A DNA stretch of 13,584 nucleotides from NCBI GenBank assembly GCA_026395775.1, contig JAPLYA010000062.1, positions 1-13,584 of the forward strand. Reading direction: 5' to 3'. A program made the position numbers and the translations under genes. Positions 1 through 7,522 of this stretch are shown in pieces (position 1 is the first letter of the stretch; every line of letters starts with the position of its first letter). The notes below the pieces were generated by a model. It saw only the letters and a list, made by a program, of their open reading frames with translations. It did not search any database and was not told where the DNA came from. The DNA comes from Candidatus Pacearchaeota archaeon (GTDB taxonomy: Archaea; Nanobdellota; Nanobdellia; Pacearchaeales; GW2011-AR1).

Positions 1-142
1 GGCTTGAACCTTTTACACTGTTTGTAGAAAAAATGCCCACTTCATGTCCTTTTTCAACAAGGAGTTTAGCAATATTATAAACTCGGCTCCAAACTCCGCA
101 AATGCTTGGATGACTATATATACATAAAAAAGCTATTTTCAT
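1..142 (-). CDS. GT4-like glycosyltransferase, N-terminal fragment (runs off left edge)
   Basis: Reading leftward from an ATG at 142 gives 47 open codons that continue past the window edge. The product begins with MKIAFLCIYSHPS, followed by a glycine/aromatic turn, then a helix ending in LLVEKGHEV and a second strand GIFST. This is the usual start of a GT-B glycosyltransferase of family GT4: first beta strand, substrate-loop region, then the 'A..L...GHEV' helix-strand unit. The start is supported by a Shine-Dalgarno GAGGT at 148-152, five bases before the ATG. The gene follows the radical SAM gene by 49 nt on the same strand, so it is probably the distal gene of that operon. The catalytic half is outside the window, so the family call is an inference from the N-terminal fold pattern only; other GT-B families remain possible. 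Confidence 0.7.
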   Translation of the reverse strand, partial: MKIAFLCIYSHPSICGVWSRVYNIAKLLVEKGHEVGIFSTNSVKGSS

Positions 143-147
143 TTTAA

Positions 148-152
148 ACCTC
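148..152 (-). promoter_or_regulatory. Shine-Dalgarno for the GT4 fragment at 142
   Basis: GAGGT on the minus strand, spaced five bases from the ATG at 142. It complements the CCUCC core at the 3' end of 16S rRNA. It contrasts with the promoter-proximal genes of this window, which look leaderless, and fits a gene translated from the inside of a polycistronic message. Confidence 0.5.
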
Positions 153-191
153 GTAAGAATTTAAAAGGCAAAAAATTTATCAAAGTTTTTT

Positions 192-1586
192 TCATTTTAA
201 CAATCTTAGTTTTTCTATTAGTTTAGACCTTATAAATATGTACAAGTTGAACTGCGATAAATTTTTATCTATTAAGTCTACAATAGCCCTTATTGGATTA
301 TAGCCTATGAAAACTCTAAATCCGAAGCTGTTTCTTATTCTTCTTAGCTGAGAAATGCTGAAATTTGGATGCTTTATATTGGAATCCCTGAAATATGAGC
401 TGGAATAATTTTTTCTCAGCCAATTTTTCTTTAAACAAAGCTCGTAGATTTCTGTTCCTTTAAAAGCATTAAAAATGCTTACTCCAACATAATCGGGTTG
501 GCATTTCCTATTTAAGTCAATTGTTTTTTTAATACTGAATTTAGTCTCAAATGGTATGCCTATCATATTAAAAGCGTAGGTTTTCAATCCAGCTTCTCTT
601 GCTTCTTTGAAAACTTCAATTATCTGCTTGTCAGACATATTTCTTTTCAGTATCTTATTGCGAATAAACTCGTCACCTGATTCTATGCCTATTGAAACGC
701 GAACACAACCTGCTTGCTTTAATAATTTAAACATTTCTGGATTAACTGCGTTTACTCTGGCATTTATATTAAAAGGCAAGCCTATTTCTTTTTTATATCT
801 TGAACAGAATTGCTTTATCCTAGCTTCATCTAAGGTAAAAGTGTCATCATAGAACTCTATTAATTTTATCTGCGGGAAGTCTTTTATTACTTGAGTTATC
901 TCTCTAAGGAGATTATTTATGCTCCTGAATCTTACATATTTCCCCTTGTCACAATACATTTTTGCAAGAAAATGATTTATGCAATAACTACATTTAAAGG
1001 GGCAGCCCCGAGTTGATACAAAACTGGCAGTACCATGATTCCAATCAAGATATTTTTTATAATCAAATAGATTTCTATCGGCAAAAGGCAGGCTGTCTAA
1101 GTCCTGAATTAACGGACGAATGGGATTTTTTATTATTCTGGTTTTTCCTTTTTCTTTAATTTTAAACCATAGGTTTTTTATTTTTGTGCTGATTTTTCCT
1201 TTTTTTAAACTTGAGACTAGCTCAGAAATAGTAAGCTCTCCTTCACCTATGCAGACAATATCAAAACATTCCTGATTTATTGCTTCTTCGGGAGCAATGG
1301 TTGGGTGAAACCCGCCCGCAATTATTGGAACTTTAAAATTTTTTTTAAAAATTTTTGCAATATGACAAGCATATTCAAAATCGTTTGTTGCTGTTGTAAA
1401 TGCAATTAAGTCTGGAGAAAAGCTTTTTGCCGATTTTAGAATCTGACTGTCTGACAGGCCAAAACTTGTGTCTATCAGCTTGACTTGATGCTTTTCTTTT
1501 TTTAAAACAGCTGAGATTATTGCTAATCCATGGGAGATATCTTTAGGGGACTCTACAATATTCGGATAAACTAATAGAATTTTCAT
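192..1586 (-). CDS. B12-binding-domain radical SAM protein
   Basis: A 464-residue protein with the standard two-domain layout. The N-terminal Rossmann-like cobalamin-binding domain spans roughly residues 1-130, with a GGFH motif at 91-94 and GEGE at 114-117. The radical SAM barrel holds the cluster motif CPFKCSYC, with cysteines at 195, 199 and 202 (CX3CX2C), plus the SIGIESGDE segment near 298-306. The 4Fe-4S cluster cleaves S-adenosylmethionine to a 5'-deoxyadenosyl radical; relatives methylate or rearrange unactivated carbon atoms. The B12 ligand motif DxHxxG is not conserved: the equivalent stretch reads DTSFG (39-43), so the lower axial histidine is absent, as in many BchE-like members. 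The start ATG overlaps the upstream methyltransferase stop as ATGA (1583-1586), implying translational coupling. The substrate cannot be read from sequence; the glycan or lipid context suggests a sugar or lipid. Confidence 0.9.
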   Translation of the reverse strand: MKILLVYPNIVESPKDISHGLAIISAVLKKEKHQVKLIDTSFGLSDSQILKSAKSFSPDLIAFTTATNDFEYACHIAKIFKKNFKVPIIAGGFHPTIAPEEAINQECFDIVCIGEGELTISELVSSLKKGKISTKIKNLWFKIKEKGKTRIIKNPIRPLIQDLDSLPFADRNLFDYKKYLDWNHGTASFVSTRGCPFKCSYCINHFLAKMYCDKGKYVRFRSINNLLREITQVIKDFPQIKLIEFYDDTFTLDEARIKQFCSRYKKEIGLPFNINARVNAVNPEMFKLLKQAGCVRVSIGIESGDEFIRNKILKRNMSDKQIIEVFKEAREAGLKTYAFNMIGIPFETKFSIKKTIDLNRKCQPDYVGVSIFNAFKGTEIYELCLKKNWLRKNYSSSYFRDSNIKHPNFSISQLRRIRNSFGFRVFIGYNPIRAIVDLIDKNLSQFNLYIFIRSKLIEKLRLLK

Positions 1587-2272
1587 TTTTTTCTTGCAAT
1601 AAAATAAACATGCCCCCCCCCTAAACCCAAAAAATAAAATGGCATATCAAATAATCTAAGGAAATTGCTAATTATCTTATGTTTCCCTTGGGCAATTGGT
1701 GTTACTTCTATCTTTAATATTTCAAAATTATTTTTCTTTAGAAGTTTCGAGAATTCTGCCTTAGAAAAAGCTTTTTCATATCCAGCTTTCCATATTCCCA
1801 GCATTTGTTGAATTTTTCTGGATAAGGAATATAATAAAGCATATTTGTAGGGAACATTGACAATTAATATACCTTGATTTTTAAGAACTCTTGAAATTTC
1901 TCTTATGGCTTGATGAGTCTCTGGAAAATGCTCTATACTCCCCCCTGCTGTCACAATATCAAAAGTATTATTCTTAAAAGACATTTTTCTCATATCCCCT
2001 AAAATAACTTTTTCTTTTCTTTTTCTTGCTATGTTGACCGCTTGTTCTGAAATATCAAGCCCAACTGATTTAAAGCCAATTAATCTTGCAGCAGTGATGT
2101 ATCCTCCTGAACCACACCCCGCATCTAAAAGCAGACCTTTGGCTTTAGTTTTTAAAAGAAATCTGATTATGAAATCGTCTGATTTCTTAAGTTCTTCTAA
2201 AGCAGGAGCTTTATAATTCCTCTTTGAGGCATGCTTGTCCCAGGTAGCTTTTAATTCTTTTGTTTTGTCCAT
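1583..2272 (-). CDS. Class I SAM-dependent methyltransferase
   Basis: A 229-residue Rossmann-fold methyltransferase of the Methyltransf_11 type. Motif I is LLLDAGCGSGG at 47-57, the acidic residue after strand 2 lies in VGLDIS (70-75), motif post-II is LGDMRKMSF (91-99), and the strand 4 region contains FDIVTAGGSIEHF. The 'SIEHF' and 'EISRVLKNQGIL' segments are typical of small-molecule and sugar or quinone-like methylases. It probably O- or N-methylates a glycan or lipid intermediate in this locus. The gene overlaps the deacetylase gene by 22 nt at its 5' end and the radical SAM gene by 4 nt at its 3' end. Its last codons contain a run of nine G (1613-1621) coding three glycines, only about nine residues from the C-terminus; see findings. 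The acceptor is unknown. Confidence 0.9.
   Translation of the reverse strand: MDKTKELKATWDKHASKRNYKAPALEELKKSDDFIIRFLLKTKAKGLLLDAGCGSGGYITAARLIGFKSVGLDISEQAVNIARKRKEKVILGDMRKMSFKNNTFDIVTAGGSIEHFPETHQAIREISRVLKNQGILIVNVPYKYALLYSLSRKIQQMLGIWKAGYEKAFSKAEFSKLLKKNNFEILKIEVTPIAQGKHKIISNFLRLFDMPFYFLGLGGGHVYFIARKK
1613..1621 (-). repeat. G9 homopolymer tract inside the methyltransferase gene
   Basis: Nine consecutive C on the plus strand, i.e. nine G on the coding strand, in otherwise AT-rich DNA. It encodes three glycines near the C-terminus. Long G tracts are slippage-prone in other prokaryotes. A net gain of one G here would remove the methyltransferase stop and put its frame directly into the downstream radical SAM frame. 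Confidence 0.85.
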
Positions 2273-2997
2273 TTTAATAATCTAATTAATTTCTCCTGAA
2301 ATACAGAACTTGGAAAAAGCCCATCTATTCTGCTTCCCCGGACTTTAATAAAGTCCCAAGAATGACAGTAAAAAATAGGCTCGGCATATAAAAGCTTTAT
2401 GAATTTAAAATATAGTTTAAGAAGAGAAACAGGCGGGATTCTCAAGGTTAAAGAAGTAAATGGCAAGAGAAAGGAGCTTGTTGGTTTTTCTATTAGATTT
2501 TTTCTTATTTGCCATGTTCTTCTTGGTGAAAAAAAACATCTAATCCATAATCCAATTTTCTTAGGGAAAAAAATAAGTTGCAGCAAATTTAATGGGGTAT
2601 ATGAAGAATCATACTCAAAATTATATTTTTCCAATAAGTTTAGAGTAGAATCATCTATGCTGTGCTGTGGGGCCCTAAACCCCTTCGGTTTTAAATTGAA
2701 TTTTTTGAAAATTCTTAGAGATTCTTTAATTTCATATTCTTTTTCCTCAAAACTCAGAGAATCAAAACGCTTATGTGTTAGCCCATGGAATGAAATTTCC
2801 CATCCTTTTTTATTTAGCTCTAAAAAAATCTCAGGATATTTTTTTATGCAGTCTGAAGTTACAAATAAAATAGGTTTTATATTATATTTTGAAAAAATAG
2901 ACTCTGCTGTTTTTAAGCCTGTTGTAATCCCCTCATACTTTCCAGTGTGCAAGTCAGGTTCTACATCAATTGTAAATAATATTTTAGAGTTTGCCAT
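2251..2997 (-). CDS. Polysaccharide deacetylase family protein (NodB/CE4 fold)
   Basis: A 248-residue protein with the CE4 motifs in order: TIDVE at 9-13 (motif 1, catalytic-base aspartate D11), HGLTH at 71-75 (metal-binding histidines H71 and H75), GFRAPQHS at 106-113 (R108), FEYDSSY near 127-133, and CHSWD at 211-215 (H212, motif 5). Family members remove N-acetyl groups from GlcNAc-containing glycans using a divalent metal. The 'TIDVE' form of motif 1 is the variant found in exopolysaccharide-associated and archaeal deacetylases. The protein has no signal peptide, so it may act on a cytoplasmic lipid-linked intermediate rather than on finished wall polymer (inference). It overlaps the GT4 gene upstream by 14 nt and the methyltransferase downstream by 22 nt, so all belong to one operon. 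Confidence 0.88.
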   Translation of the reverse strand: MANSKILFTIDVEPDLHTGKYEGITTGLKTAESIFSKYNIKPILFVTSDCIKKYPEIFLELNKKGWEISFHGLTHKRFDSLSFEEKEYEIKESLRIFKKFNLKPKGFRAPQHSIDDSTLNLLEKYNFEYDSSYTPLNLLQLIFFPKKIGLWIRCFFSPRRTWQIRKNLIEKPTSSFLLPFTSLTLRIPPVSLLKLYFKFIKLLYAEPIFYCHSWDFIKVRGSRIDGLFPSSVFQEKLIRLLKWTKQKN

Positions 2998-3931
2998 ATT
3001 CTGAGTTTATTTTCCTGGCGATTTCCTGCCAATCAAATCTTAAGGATAAATTTTTTCCTGCTTTTCCAACTTTTTCAGCCATATTCTTATTTTTTAATAA
3101 AAGCTGGATTTTTTCAGCAAGCTCTTTGGAATTTCCAGGGGTACATAAAAGTATATTCTTCTTATTATTGAATACTTTTCTCATTCCCTGAAGATCTGAA
3201 GCAACTATTGGCCTGCCAGAGGCTAAGCCCTCTAATAAAGCAGGCCAGGGCAAAGCTTCCCATAATGAAGGATATACTAGGGCATATGAGCTTGCTATCT
3301 CTTTAAATAAAATTTTTCTATCCAGAATAAATCCTTTCCAGATTATTTTAGGATTAGAAAATTGGTTCTTTAGGCTTGAAGCTAAGGGATTAATCTTCCC
3401 TATAATATTCAATTCAAAATCAGGATTTTGTTTTGTTAATAGGGTAAAAGCCTCCAATAAGTAAACTACACCTTTTTGCTCGTGAATCCTGCCAACGAAA
3501 GTTATTTGCTTCTTAATTTCTGGGTTAATATTTCTGTACAATTCAAGATCTACTCCATTAGATATATAAATAACATTCGAGAATTCTTTATCTAGGAGCA
3601 TCTTATCATTTACGCTTACACTAATTATTAAATCAGCTAGCTTTAAGCCCTGTTTGAAAAAAAACCATAGTAACTTTGATTCATAGAACTTAAAACCAGT
3701 TATACCGTGAACTGTTATAACAACTTTATACCTTATTTTAAGTAGTATTGCAAGAGGAGTGAGATTAAGCAAGAGCTGGTTGTTGTCTAGAACAGGCAGT
3801 TCTATCTTATTCTTGCAAATAGAGCCTTTTTGAGTCAGTACTTGGCAATTTATTTTAGAGGAAATCTCGTATATGTGCCTTTGGCTCCCTCCTTCAATTG
3901 GAGGAGTAATGCCGATCATCAAAATATCCAT
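2984..3931 (-). CDS. GT4 family glycosyltransferase, first gene of the operon
   Basis: A 315-residue GT-B fold glycosyltransferase. It has the N-terminal acceptor-domain loop ITPPIEGGSQRHI (8-20), the inter-domain ISNGVD element (123-128), the C-domain opener FVGRIHEQKG (145-154), and the donor-binding segment around E225 to E234 followed by GLASGRP. It is somewhat shorter than typical GT4 enzymes because the N-terminal domain is compact. The two glutamates are nine residues apart instead of the usual eight, since the segment WEALPWPALLE carries an extra leucine. It probably transfers a nucleotide-activated sugar to a lipid-linked acceptor at the cytoplasmic membrane face. The ATG at 3931 is 21 nt from a TATA octamer (3953-3960), making this the leaderless first gene of the minus-strand operon. 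Confidence 0.9.
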   Translation of the reverse strand: MDILMIGITPPIEGGSQRHIYEISSKINCQVLTQKGSICKNKIELPVLDNNQLLLNLTPLAILLKIRYKVVITVHGITGFKFYESKLLWFFFKQGLKLADLIISVSVNDKMLLDKEFSNVIYISNGVDLELYRNINPEIKKQITFVGRIHEQKGVVYLLEAFTLLTKQNPDFELNIIGKINPLASSLKNQFSNPKIIWKGFILDRKILFKEIASSYALVYPSLWEALPWPALLEGLASGRPIVASDLQGMRKVFNNKKNILLCTPGNSKELAEKIQLLLKNKNMAEKVGKAGKNLSLRFDWQEIARKINSEYGKL

Positions 3932-3952
3932 GATAATATAGCAGTGGCAAGG

Positions 3953-3960
3953 TTTATAAA
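3953..3960. promoter_or_regulatory. Shared palindromic TATA box, bidirectional promoter
   Basis: TTTATAAA reads the same on both strands and sits in the 50-bp gap between divergent genes. Exactly 21 bases separate it from the ATG at 3982 (plus) and exactly 21 from the ATG at 3931 (minus). In archaea TBP binds about 25 bp upstream of the transcription start, so both messages would begin at or next to their start codon. Flanking upstream-element (BRE-like) bases are GGCAAGG on the plus-strand side and GACAAT on the minus-strand side. Confidence 0.8.
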
Positions 3961-3981
3961 ATTGTCTAGAATACAGGACTG

Positions 3982-5406
3982 ATGGTTAAAGTTTTGTTTG
4001 TGATTCCAAAGCAATCTGAAGAATATCCAGAGTATCCCCATACTGGGGTTGGGTATCTGTCTGAATATTTAATCAAAAACAAGATAGAAAATAGAATAAT
4101 AGATATGCGTTTGGGATGCTCTTTAAGCAAGCTTTTAGAAAAAATAAATCAATTTCTCCCTGATTTTATAGCAATTACAATGGTTACTGCAAATAGAAAT
4201 AGGGGATACGATCTGGCAAACTTGCTGAAAAAAGAAGCTAAAGCTAGGATAATTATTGGGGGGCCACATGTTTCTATGATAAAATCCAAGGTTTTAGAAG
4301 AATGCAAGGCAGATTTTGCTATTAAATGCGAAGGAGAAGAAGCCTTACTTGAACTGGTTAGGGGCATTAAACCCAAGAAAATAAAGAATTTAATTTACAG
4401 AAAAAACAATAAGATAATTGAAAATCCCGCAAGAAAATTTATCAAAAATCTTGATAAAATCCCGTGGCCGAGATATGAAACAGCTGAGCTTGAAAAGTAT
4501 GGGGGCAGAGGGAGAAGCATTGTCACCTCAAGAGGCTGTCCGTATTCATGCATTTATTGCTCTGCTCATTTTGGATCTGGAAAATTATTCAGAGCAAGAA
4601 GCCCTGAAAATATCATGGAAGAAATTAAATACTGGGTCGGCCAAGGAATAAGGTATTTTCACATTGTAGATGACAATTTTACATTTGATAAAAAAAGAAC
4701 AATTGAGATTTGCAATTTAATTATCAAAAATAAGATAAAAGCCACATTTGCGTGTGATGGCATAAGGGCAGACAAGGTTGATTACGAGGTTTTGAAAAAA
4801 ATGAGGCGGGCTGGATTCAAATATCTAAGTTTTGGTGTTGAATCAGGTAACAATAGAATTCTAGGAATCCTAAAGAAAGGTGAAAGAATAGAACAGATAG
4901 AAAAAGCCATAAAAGACTCCATTAGGCTTGGTTTTGAAGTATACTTATTCTTTCTAGTTGGTTCTCCTGGGGAGACTGTGAAGGATGTGCAGGATTCAAT
5001 AAACATTGCATTAAAATACGATGTGGCTGGAGCAAATTTTTATAATCTCGTTCCATTTCCAGGAACAGAGCTTTACAATTATGTTGAGAAAAACAAACTG
5101 TTTATCATTCCCCCTGAAGAATATTTGAAAAATGCGCCCTATTATTCAGACGAACCTGTTTTTTCGACTCCAGAATTTCCTAGAAAAGATAGAATAAAGA
5201 TGCTAAGGAAGACAGAGCAGATAAGACATACTATACGAAACAGAGTTTTAAGAAAAAGACTCAGTAAACTAGGCCTAATTGGAAAAATAGCTTATCCTTT
5301 TTTAAAATATGATTTTATAAAAGAAGTGTTGATTGGAAGGTTCCTTGTGAAGATTCCTTTTGTAAGAAATCTGGTTAAGGAAAAAACAGAACAAGTTTTT
5401 ATTTAG
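3982..5406 (+). CDS. B12-binding-domain radical SAM protein
   Basis: A 474-residue protein. The N-terminal cobalamin-binding domain (about 1-130) carries GGPH at 93-96 and EGEE at 117-120. The radical SAM domain carries CPYSCIYC with C186, C190 and C193, then the acidic strand FHIVDDNFTFD (226-236) and the FGVESGN segment. After the barrel there is a basic C-terminal tail rich in Lys and Arg, often seen in members that associate with membranes or lipid substrates (inference). The DxHxxG histidine is replaced by arginine (DMRLG, 41-45). It is diverged from, but shares its layout with, the radical SAM proteins at 192-1586 and 12515 onward. The ATG is 21 nt after a TATA octamer, so a leaderless single-gene unit is likely. 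Its last 8 nt overlap the tail of the convergent FemAB-like gene. The substrate is unknown. Confidence 0.9.
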   Translation: MVKVLFVIPKQSEEYPEYPHTGVGYLSEYLIKNKIENRIIDMRLGCSLSKLLEKINQFLPDFIAITMVTANRNRGYDLANLLKKEAKARIIIGGPHVSMIKSKVLEECKADFAIKCEGEEALLELVRGIKPKKIKNLIYRKNNKIIENPARKFIKNLDKIPWPRYETAELEKYGGRGRSIVTSRGCPYSCIYCSAHFGSGKLFRARSPENIMEEIKYWVGQGIRYFHIVDDNFTFDKKRTIEICNLIIKNKIKATFACDGIRADKVDYEVLKKMRRAGFKYLSFGVESGNNRILGILKKGERIEQIEKAIKDSIRLGFEVYLFFLVGSPGETVKDVQDSINIALKYDVAGANFYNLVPFPGTELYNYVEKNKLFIIPPEEYLKNAPYYSDEPVFSTPEFPRKDRIKMLRKTEQIRHTIRNRVLRKRLSKLGLIGKIAYPFLKYDFIKEVLIGRFLVKIPFVRNLVKEKTEQVFI

Positions 5407-6289
5407 ATTTAGAATAAATCTTTTTTATAAACCGGAATTTTCTTAGGAGTTTTCTTGTTAAAGTATAAAAAGAGCCAGTGGAATATATGGGCTGGGGCCA
5501 GATATCTCCGCCAAAATTAGTTTTGAATCTGTTGATGGCATAAGTTTTCTCTCCTTCTTTTGCCTCTGCATCATAGCCTCCTAAATCAAAATATTTCTTG
5601 TTAAGAGACTTCGAGTATAATATAAGATTCCAGTATAAAAATGGCATGGCTTGAAGTCTGTAAGCAAGATCAGAAGCTCCTGTCAAATGCAGCATTGTAT
5701 GATCCAAATCAATCAAAAGCAATGCTCCTGCAAGAATTTTATTCGGTTTTTGTTTTACAACAAAAAACTTCCCCTGGTTCTCTTTCACAATATTTTTGTA
5801 GCAAGAAGAGAAAAATTCAAATGGCTCGGATTTATAGCCCCCCTTATCTGCTGTGTCTTTATATAATTTAAAAATTTCTTTTAATTCAGATTCGCGGACT
5901 TCTGCAAAAATCAAAGAGTTTTTTTCGGCGGTTTTCACACCCCACCTTGAGGATTTTTTTTCTAGTTGCTTGAATAACTCGTCTTTTGATTTCTCAAGAG
6001 AGACCATTATTGTAAAATCATCTGTTCTCTTAAAACCTAGTTTTTTAAACAAAACATCATCATAATTTGTTATTTGAGGGGTTATTGTTCCATAAGAATA
6101 TTCTTTACTTTTTTCGGCAAACTCCTTCAAAGCTTGTTCTGAAGGAGTTCCTCTGGCAAAAATTATCTTTTTCTCTCCTAGAAATGACTCTATCTTGGCT
6201 TCAAAAGCGTTCATTCCTTCAAGTTCTAAAAGCCTGTAGCCCGAATCTTGCATTACTTTTTTCCAGTTTTCTGTTTGATATAAGCTCAT
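5399..6289 (-). CDS. FemAB-type acyl/aminoacyltransferase (GNAT fold)
   Basis: A 296-residue protein with the double GNAT architecture of the FemAB/FmhB and BioF2-like family. Visible marks are the N-terminal SLYQTENWKKVM opener, the central SSRWGVKTAEK element (113-123) that matches the family's 'R..I.KA.K.G' segment, LAGALLLID (186-194), the hallmark YFDLGGYD (233-240), and FKTNFGGD (255-262) near the end. Characterised bacterial members add amino acids from aminoacyl-tRNA to lipid-linked peptidoglycan precursors. Relatives occur in exopolysaccharide loci, where they acylate sugars. In a cell without murein the more likely role is aminoacylation or acylation of an amino sugar on a lipid-linked glycan (inference). 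The ATG overlaps the upstream GT4 stop as ATGA (6286-6289), so the two are cotranslated. The 3' end overlaps the convergent radical SAM gene by 8 nt. Confidence 0.82.
   Translation of the reverse strand: MSLYQTENWKKVMQDSGYRLLELEGMNAFEAKIESFLGEKKIIFARGTPSEQALKEFAEKSKEYSYGTITPQITNYDDVLFKKLGFKRTDDFTIMVSLEKSKDELFKQLEKKSSRWGVKTAEKNSLIFAEVRESELKEIFKLYKDTADKGGYKSEPFEFFSSCYKNIVKENQGKFFVVKQKPNKILAGALLLIDLDHTMLHLTGASDLAYRLQAMPFLYWNLILYSKSLNKKYFDLGGYDAEAKEGEKTYAINRFKTNFGGDIWPQPIYSTGSFYTLTRKLLRKFRFIKKIYSKSK
5421..5426 (+). terminator. Possible oligo-T terminator after the radical SAM gene
   Basis: A T6 run 14 bases beyond the plus-strand stop at 5406. Archaeal RNA polymerase terminates at oligo-T without needing a hairpin. 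The run lies inside the 3' coding end of the convergent gene, so its presence may be coincidental. Confidence 0.25.
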
Positions 6290-7422
6290 TTTAATACTGA
6301 TAAAAATTTAGAGTATATTGTGTCTTCTGAAAAATGCTTTTCTATGATTTTCCTAGCAAGAGCTGATTTTAAATCTCTATGGGGTTTGTTCTTGATTAAT
6401 TTTTCTAGTTCTTGAATTGCCTTGGATTTGCTTGATGTGAAAAAGCCATATTCTTCTTTGCCTTGATTTAAGGCAACAACTGGCAATCCGCAAGAGGCTG
6501 CTTCTGTAGTTGATCTTGATACGTTCTTCTGCTGTTCTACTTGCAAGAAGACTGACATTTTGTTTAAATATTTGGGCAATTTGTTATTATCAACTTTTTC
6601 TAAATATTTTGCATTTTTTAGATTCATCTTGAGTTTTAGTTTCTCAAAAAAATCTTTGGGATAGCTTGGGTCTAAAGGACCGACCCACCAAAACTCTGTG
6701 TTTTTTGAGTCTTGAGAGGCTTGCTTAAATATTTCTAGTGCAAGTTCCGGATATTTAATCGGGGCGAGCCTTCCAACATAGCCAACAATTATCTTTTCTT
6801 TTTTTGTGTTTGAAGGCTTAAATAAATCAATATCTACCCCGTGGGGGATTGTCTCTATTACTGCTTTAATTTTCTTCTTAAGATTCATAAAATCATACTC
6901 TGCTTGGTTTACTGGGACCATTACATCAGGAAGTTTTAGAGTAATGTTGTTATAAATTTTTATTATAAACTTGAATAATTTTGAATAAAGCCCGGGCTTT
7001 TCATTATCTAGTTCCTTGCTTAAAGTTTCGTACATTAAAGCGCCTCCTCTCAAAATAATCTTTGTTTTTGTAAGCTTTAATGGCAGAACAGCCAAAAGTT
7101 CAGGCTCTCCTACTATAATTGCATTAACTTGCTCTGATTTTGCAAGGCGATACATAAAATAAGAAGTTATAGCTAGCCGATAGGCATAAACAAAAGGATT
7201 GAATCTTATGCCTTTTCTCTGGCTTGGAGTATATCTGACTTTGATTATCCCTTTACCTAACTGAATATCTTCGTCCTGACATTTTTCTTCTTCCAGTCTA
7301 TGAACAAGAACTACAATCTTATGGCCTTTTCTAGCCAACCAATAGGAAAAGGTTTTTACAAATAGGTCTGTTCCGCCCTTGTCATAATGCCAACTTCCGC
7401 ATTGAAACATAATGTTCATCAT
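6286..7422 (-). CDS. GT4 family glycosyltransferase
   Basis: A 378-residue GT-B glycosyltransferase. The N-terminal domain has the GSWHYDKGGTDLFVKTFSYWL loop-helix, with GG at 16-17 for substrate-loop turning, and WLARKGHKIVV. The linker IPHGVDIDLF (192-201) leads into the C-domain opener GYVGRLAPIKYPELA (214-228), followed by EQQKNVSRSTTEAASCGLP. The E307 of the donor site is present, but the residue eight positions earlier is not glutamate, so the EX7E pair is imperfect. The protein likely transfers a sugar from a nucleotide donor to a glycan intermediate. There are two adjacent ATG codons (7422 and 7419). A weak TATA-like element at 7439-7447 lies 16 to 20 nt away, slightly favouring the second. 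The gene is coupled by ATGA to the FemAB-like gene. Confidence 0.88.
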   Translation of the reverse strand: MMNIMFQCGSWHYDKGGTDLFVKTFSYWLARKGHKIVVLVHRLEEEKCQDEDIQLGKGIIKVRYTPSQRKGIRFNPFVYAYRLAITSYFMYRLAKSEQVNAIIVGEPELLAVLPLKLTKTKIILRGGALMYETLSKELDNEKPGLYSKLFKFIIKIYNNITLKLPDVMVPVNQAEYDFMNLKKKIKAVIETIPHGVDIDLFKPSNTKKEKIIVGYVGRLAPIKYPELALEIFKQASQDSKNTEFWWVGPLDPSYPKDFFEKLKLKMNLKNAKYLEKVDNNKLPKYLNKMSVFLQVEQQKNVSRSTTEAASCGLPVVALNQGKEEYGFFTSSKSKAIQELEKLIKNKPHRDLKSALARKIIEKHFSEDTIYSKFLSVLK

Positions 7423-7438
7423 ATTGGCAAGAAAAAGC

Positions 7439-7447
7439 TATTTAAAA
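7439..7447 (-). promoter_or_regulatory. Candidate TATA box for the GT4/FemAB-like pair
   Basis: TTTTAAATA on the minus strand, upstream of the ATG pair at 7422 and 7419. Spacing is 19 nt to the second ATG if the octamer is taken as TTTAAATA, close to but not exactly the 21 nt seen for the clearer promoters in this window. Confidence 0.45.
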
Positions 7448-7493
7448 TATTATCTAAAGCAAGTCAAGTTCAGAACCCGGTATTCGACAAAAG

Positions 7494-7501
7494 TTTATAA
7501 A
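7494..7501 (+). promoter_or_regulatory. TATA box of the GT39-like gene
   Basis: TTTATAAA followed by exactly 21 bases and then ATG at 7523. The same octamer and spacing are used at 3953-3960. It predicts a leaderless message and fixes the start at 7523 rather than at the in-frame ATG at 7412, which would lie upstream of the promoter and inside the 5' end of the divergent GT4 gene. Confidence 0.75.
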
Positions 7502-7522
7502 ACCCCTGCAGTATTAATAGGC

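Noticed and set aside
2399..3004. 201-codon plus-strand open frame opposite the deacetylase and the GT4 start
   Set aside because: The opposite strand encodes a deacetylase with all five CE4 motifs; this frame gives no recognisable motif and has no promoter, so it is a shadow.
7412..7522. 37-residue N-terminal extension of the GT39-like protein from the ATG at 7412
   Set aside because: It overlaps the divergent GT4 start and spans the TATA box at 7494-7501, and the extension is basic and non-conserved in appearance, while 7523 opens directly into a membrane helix.
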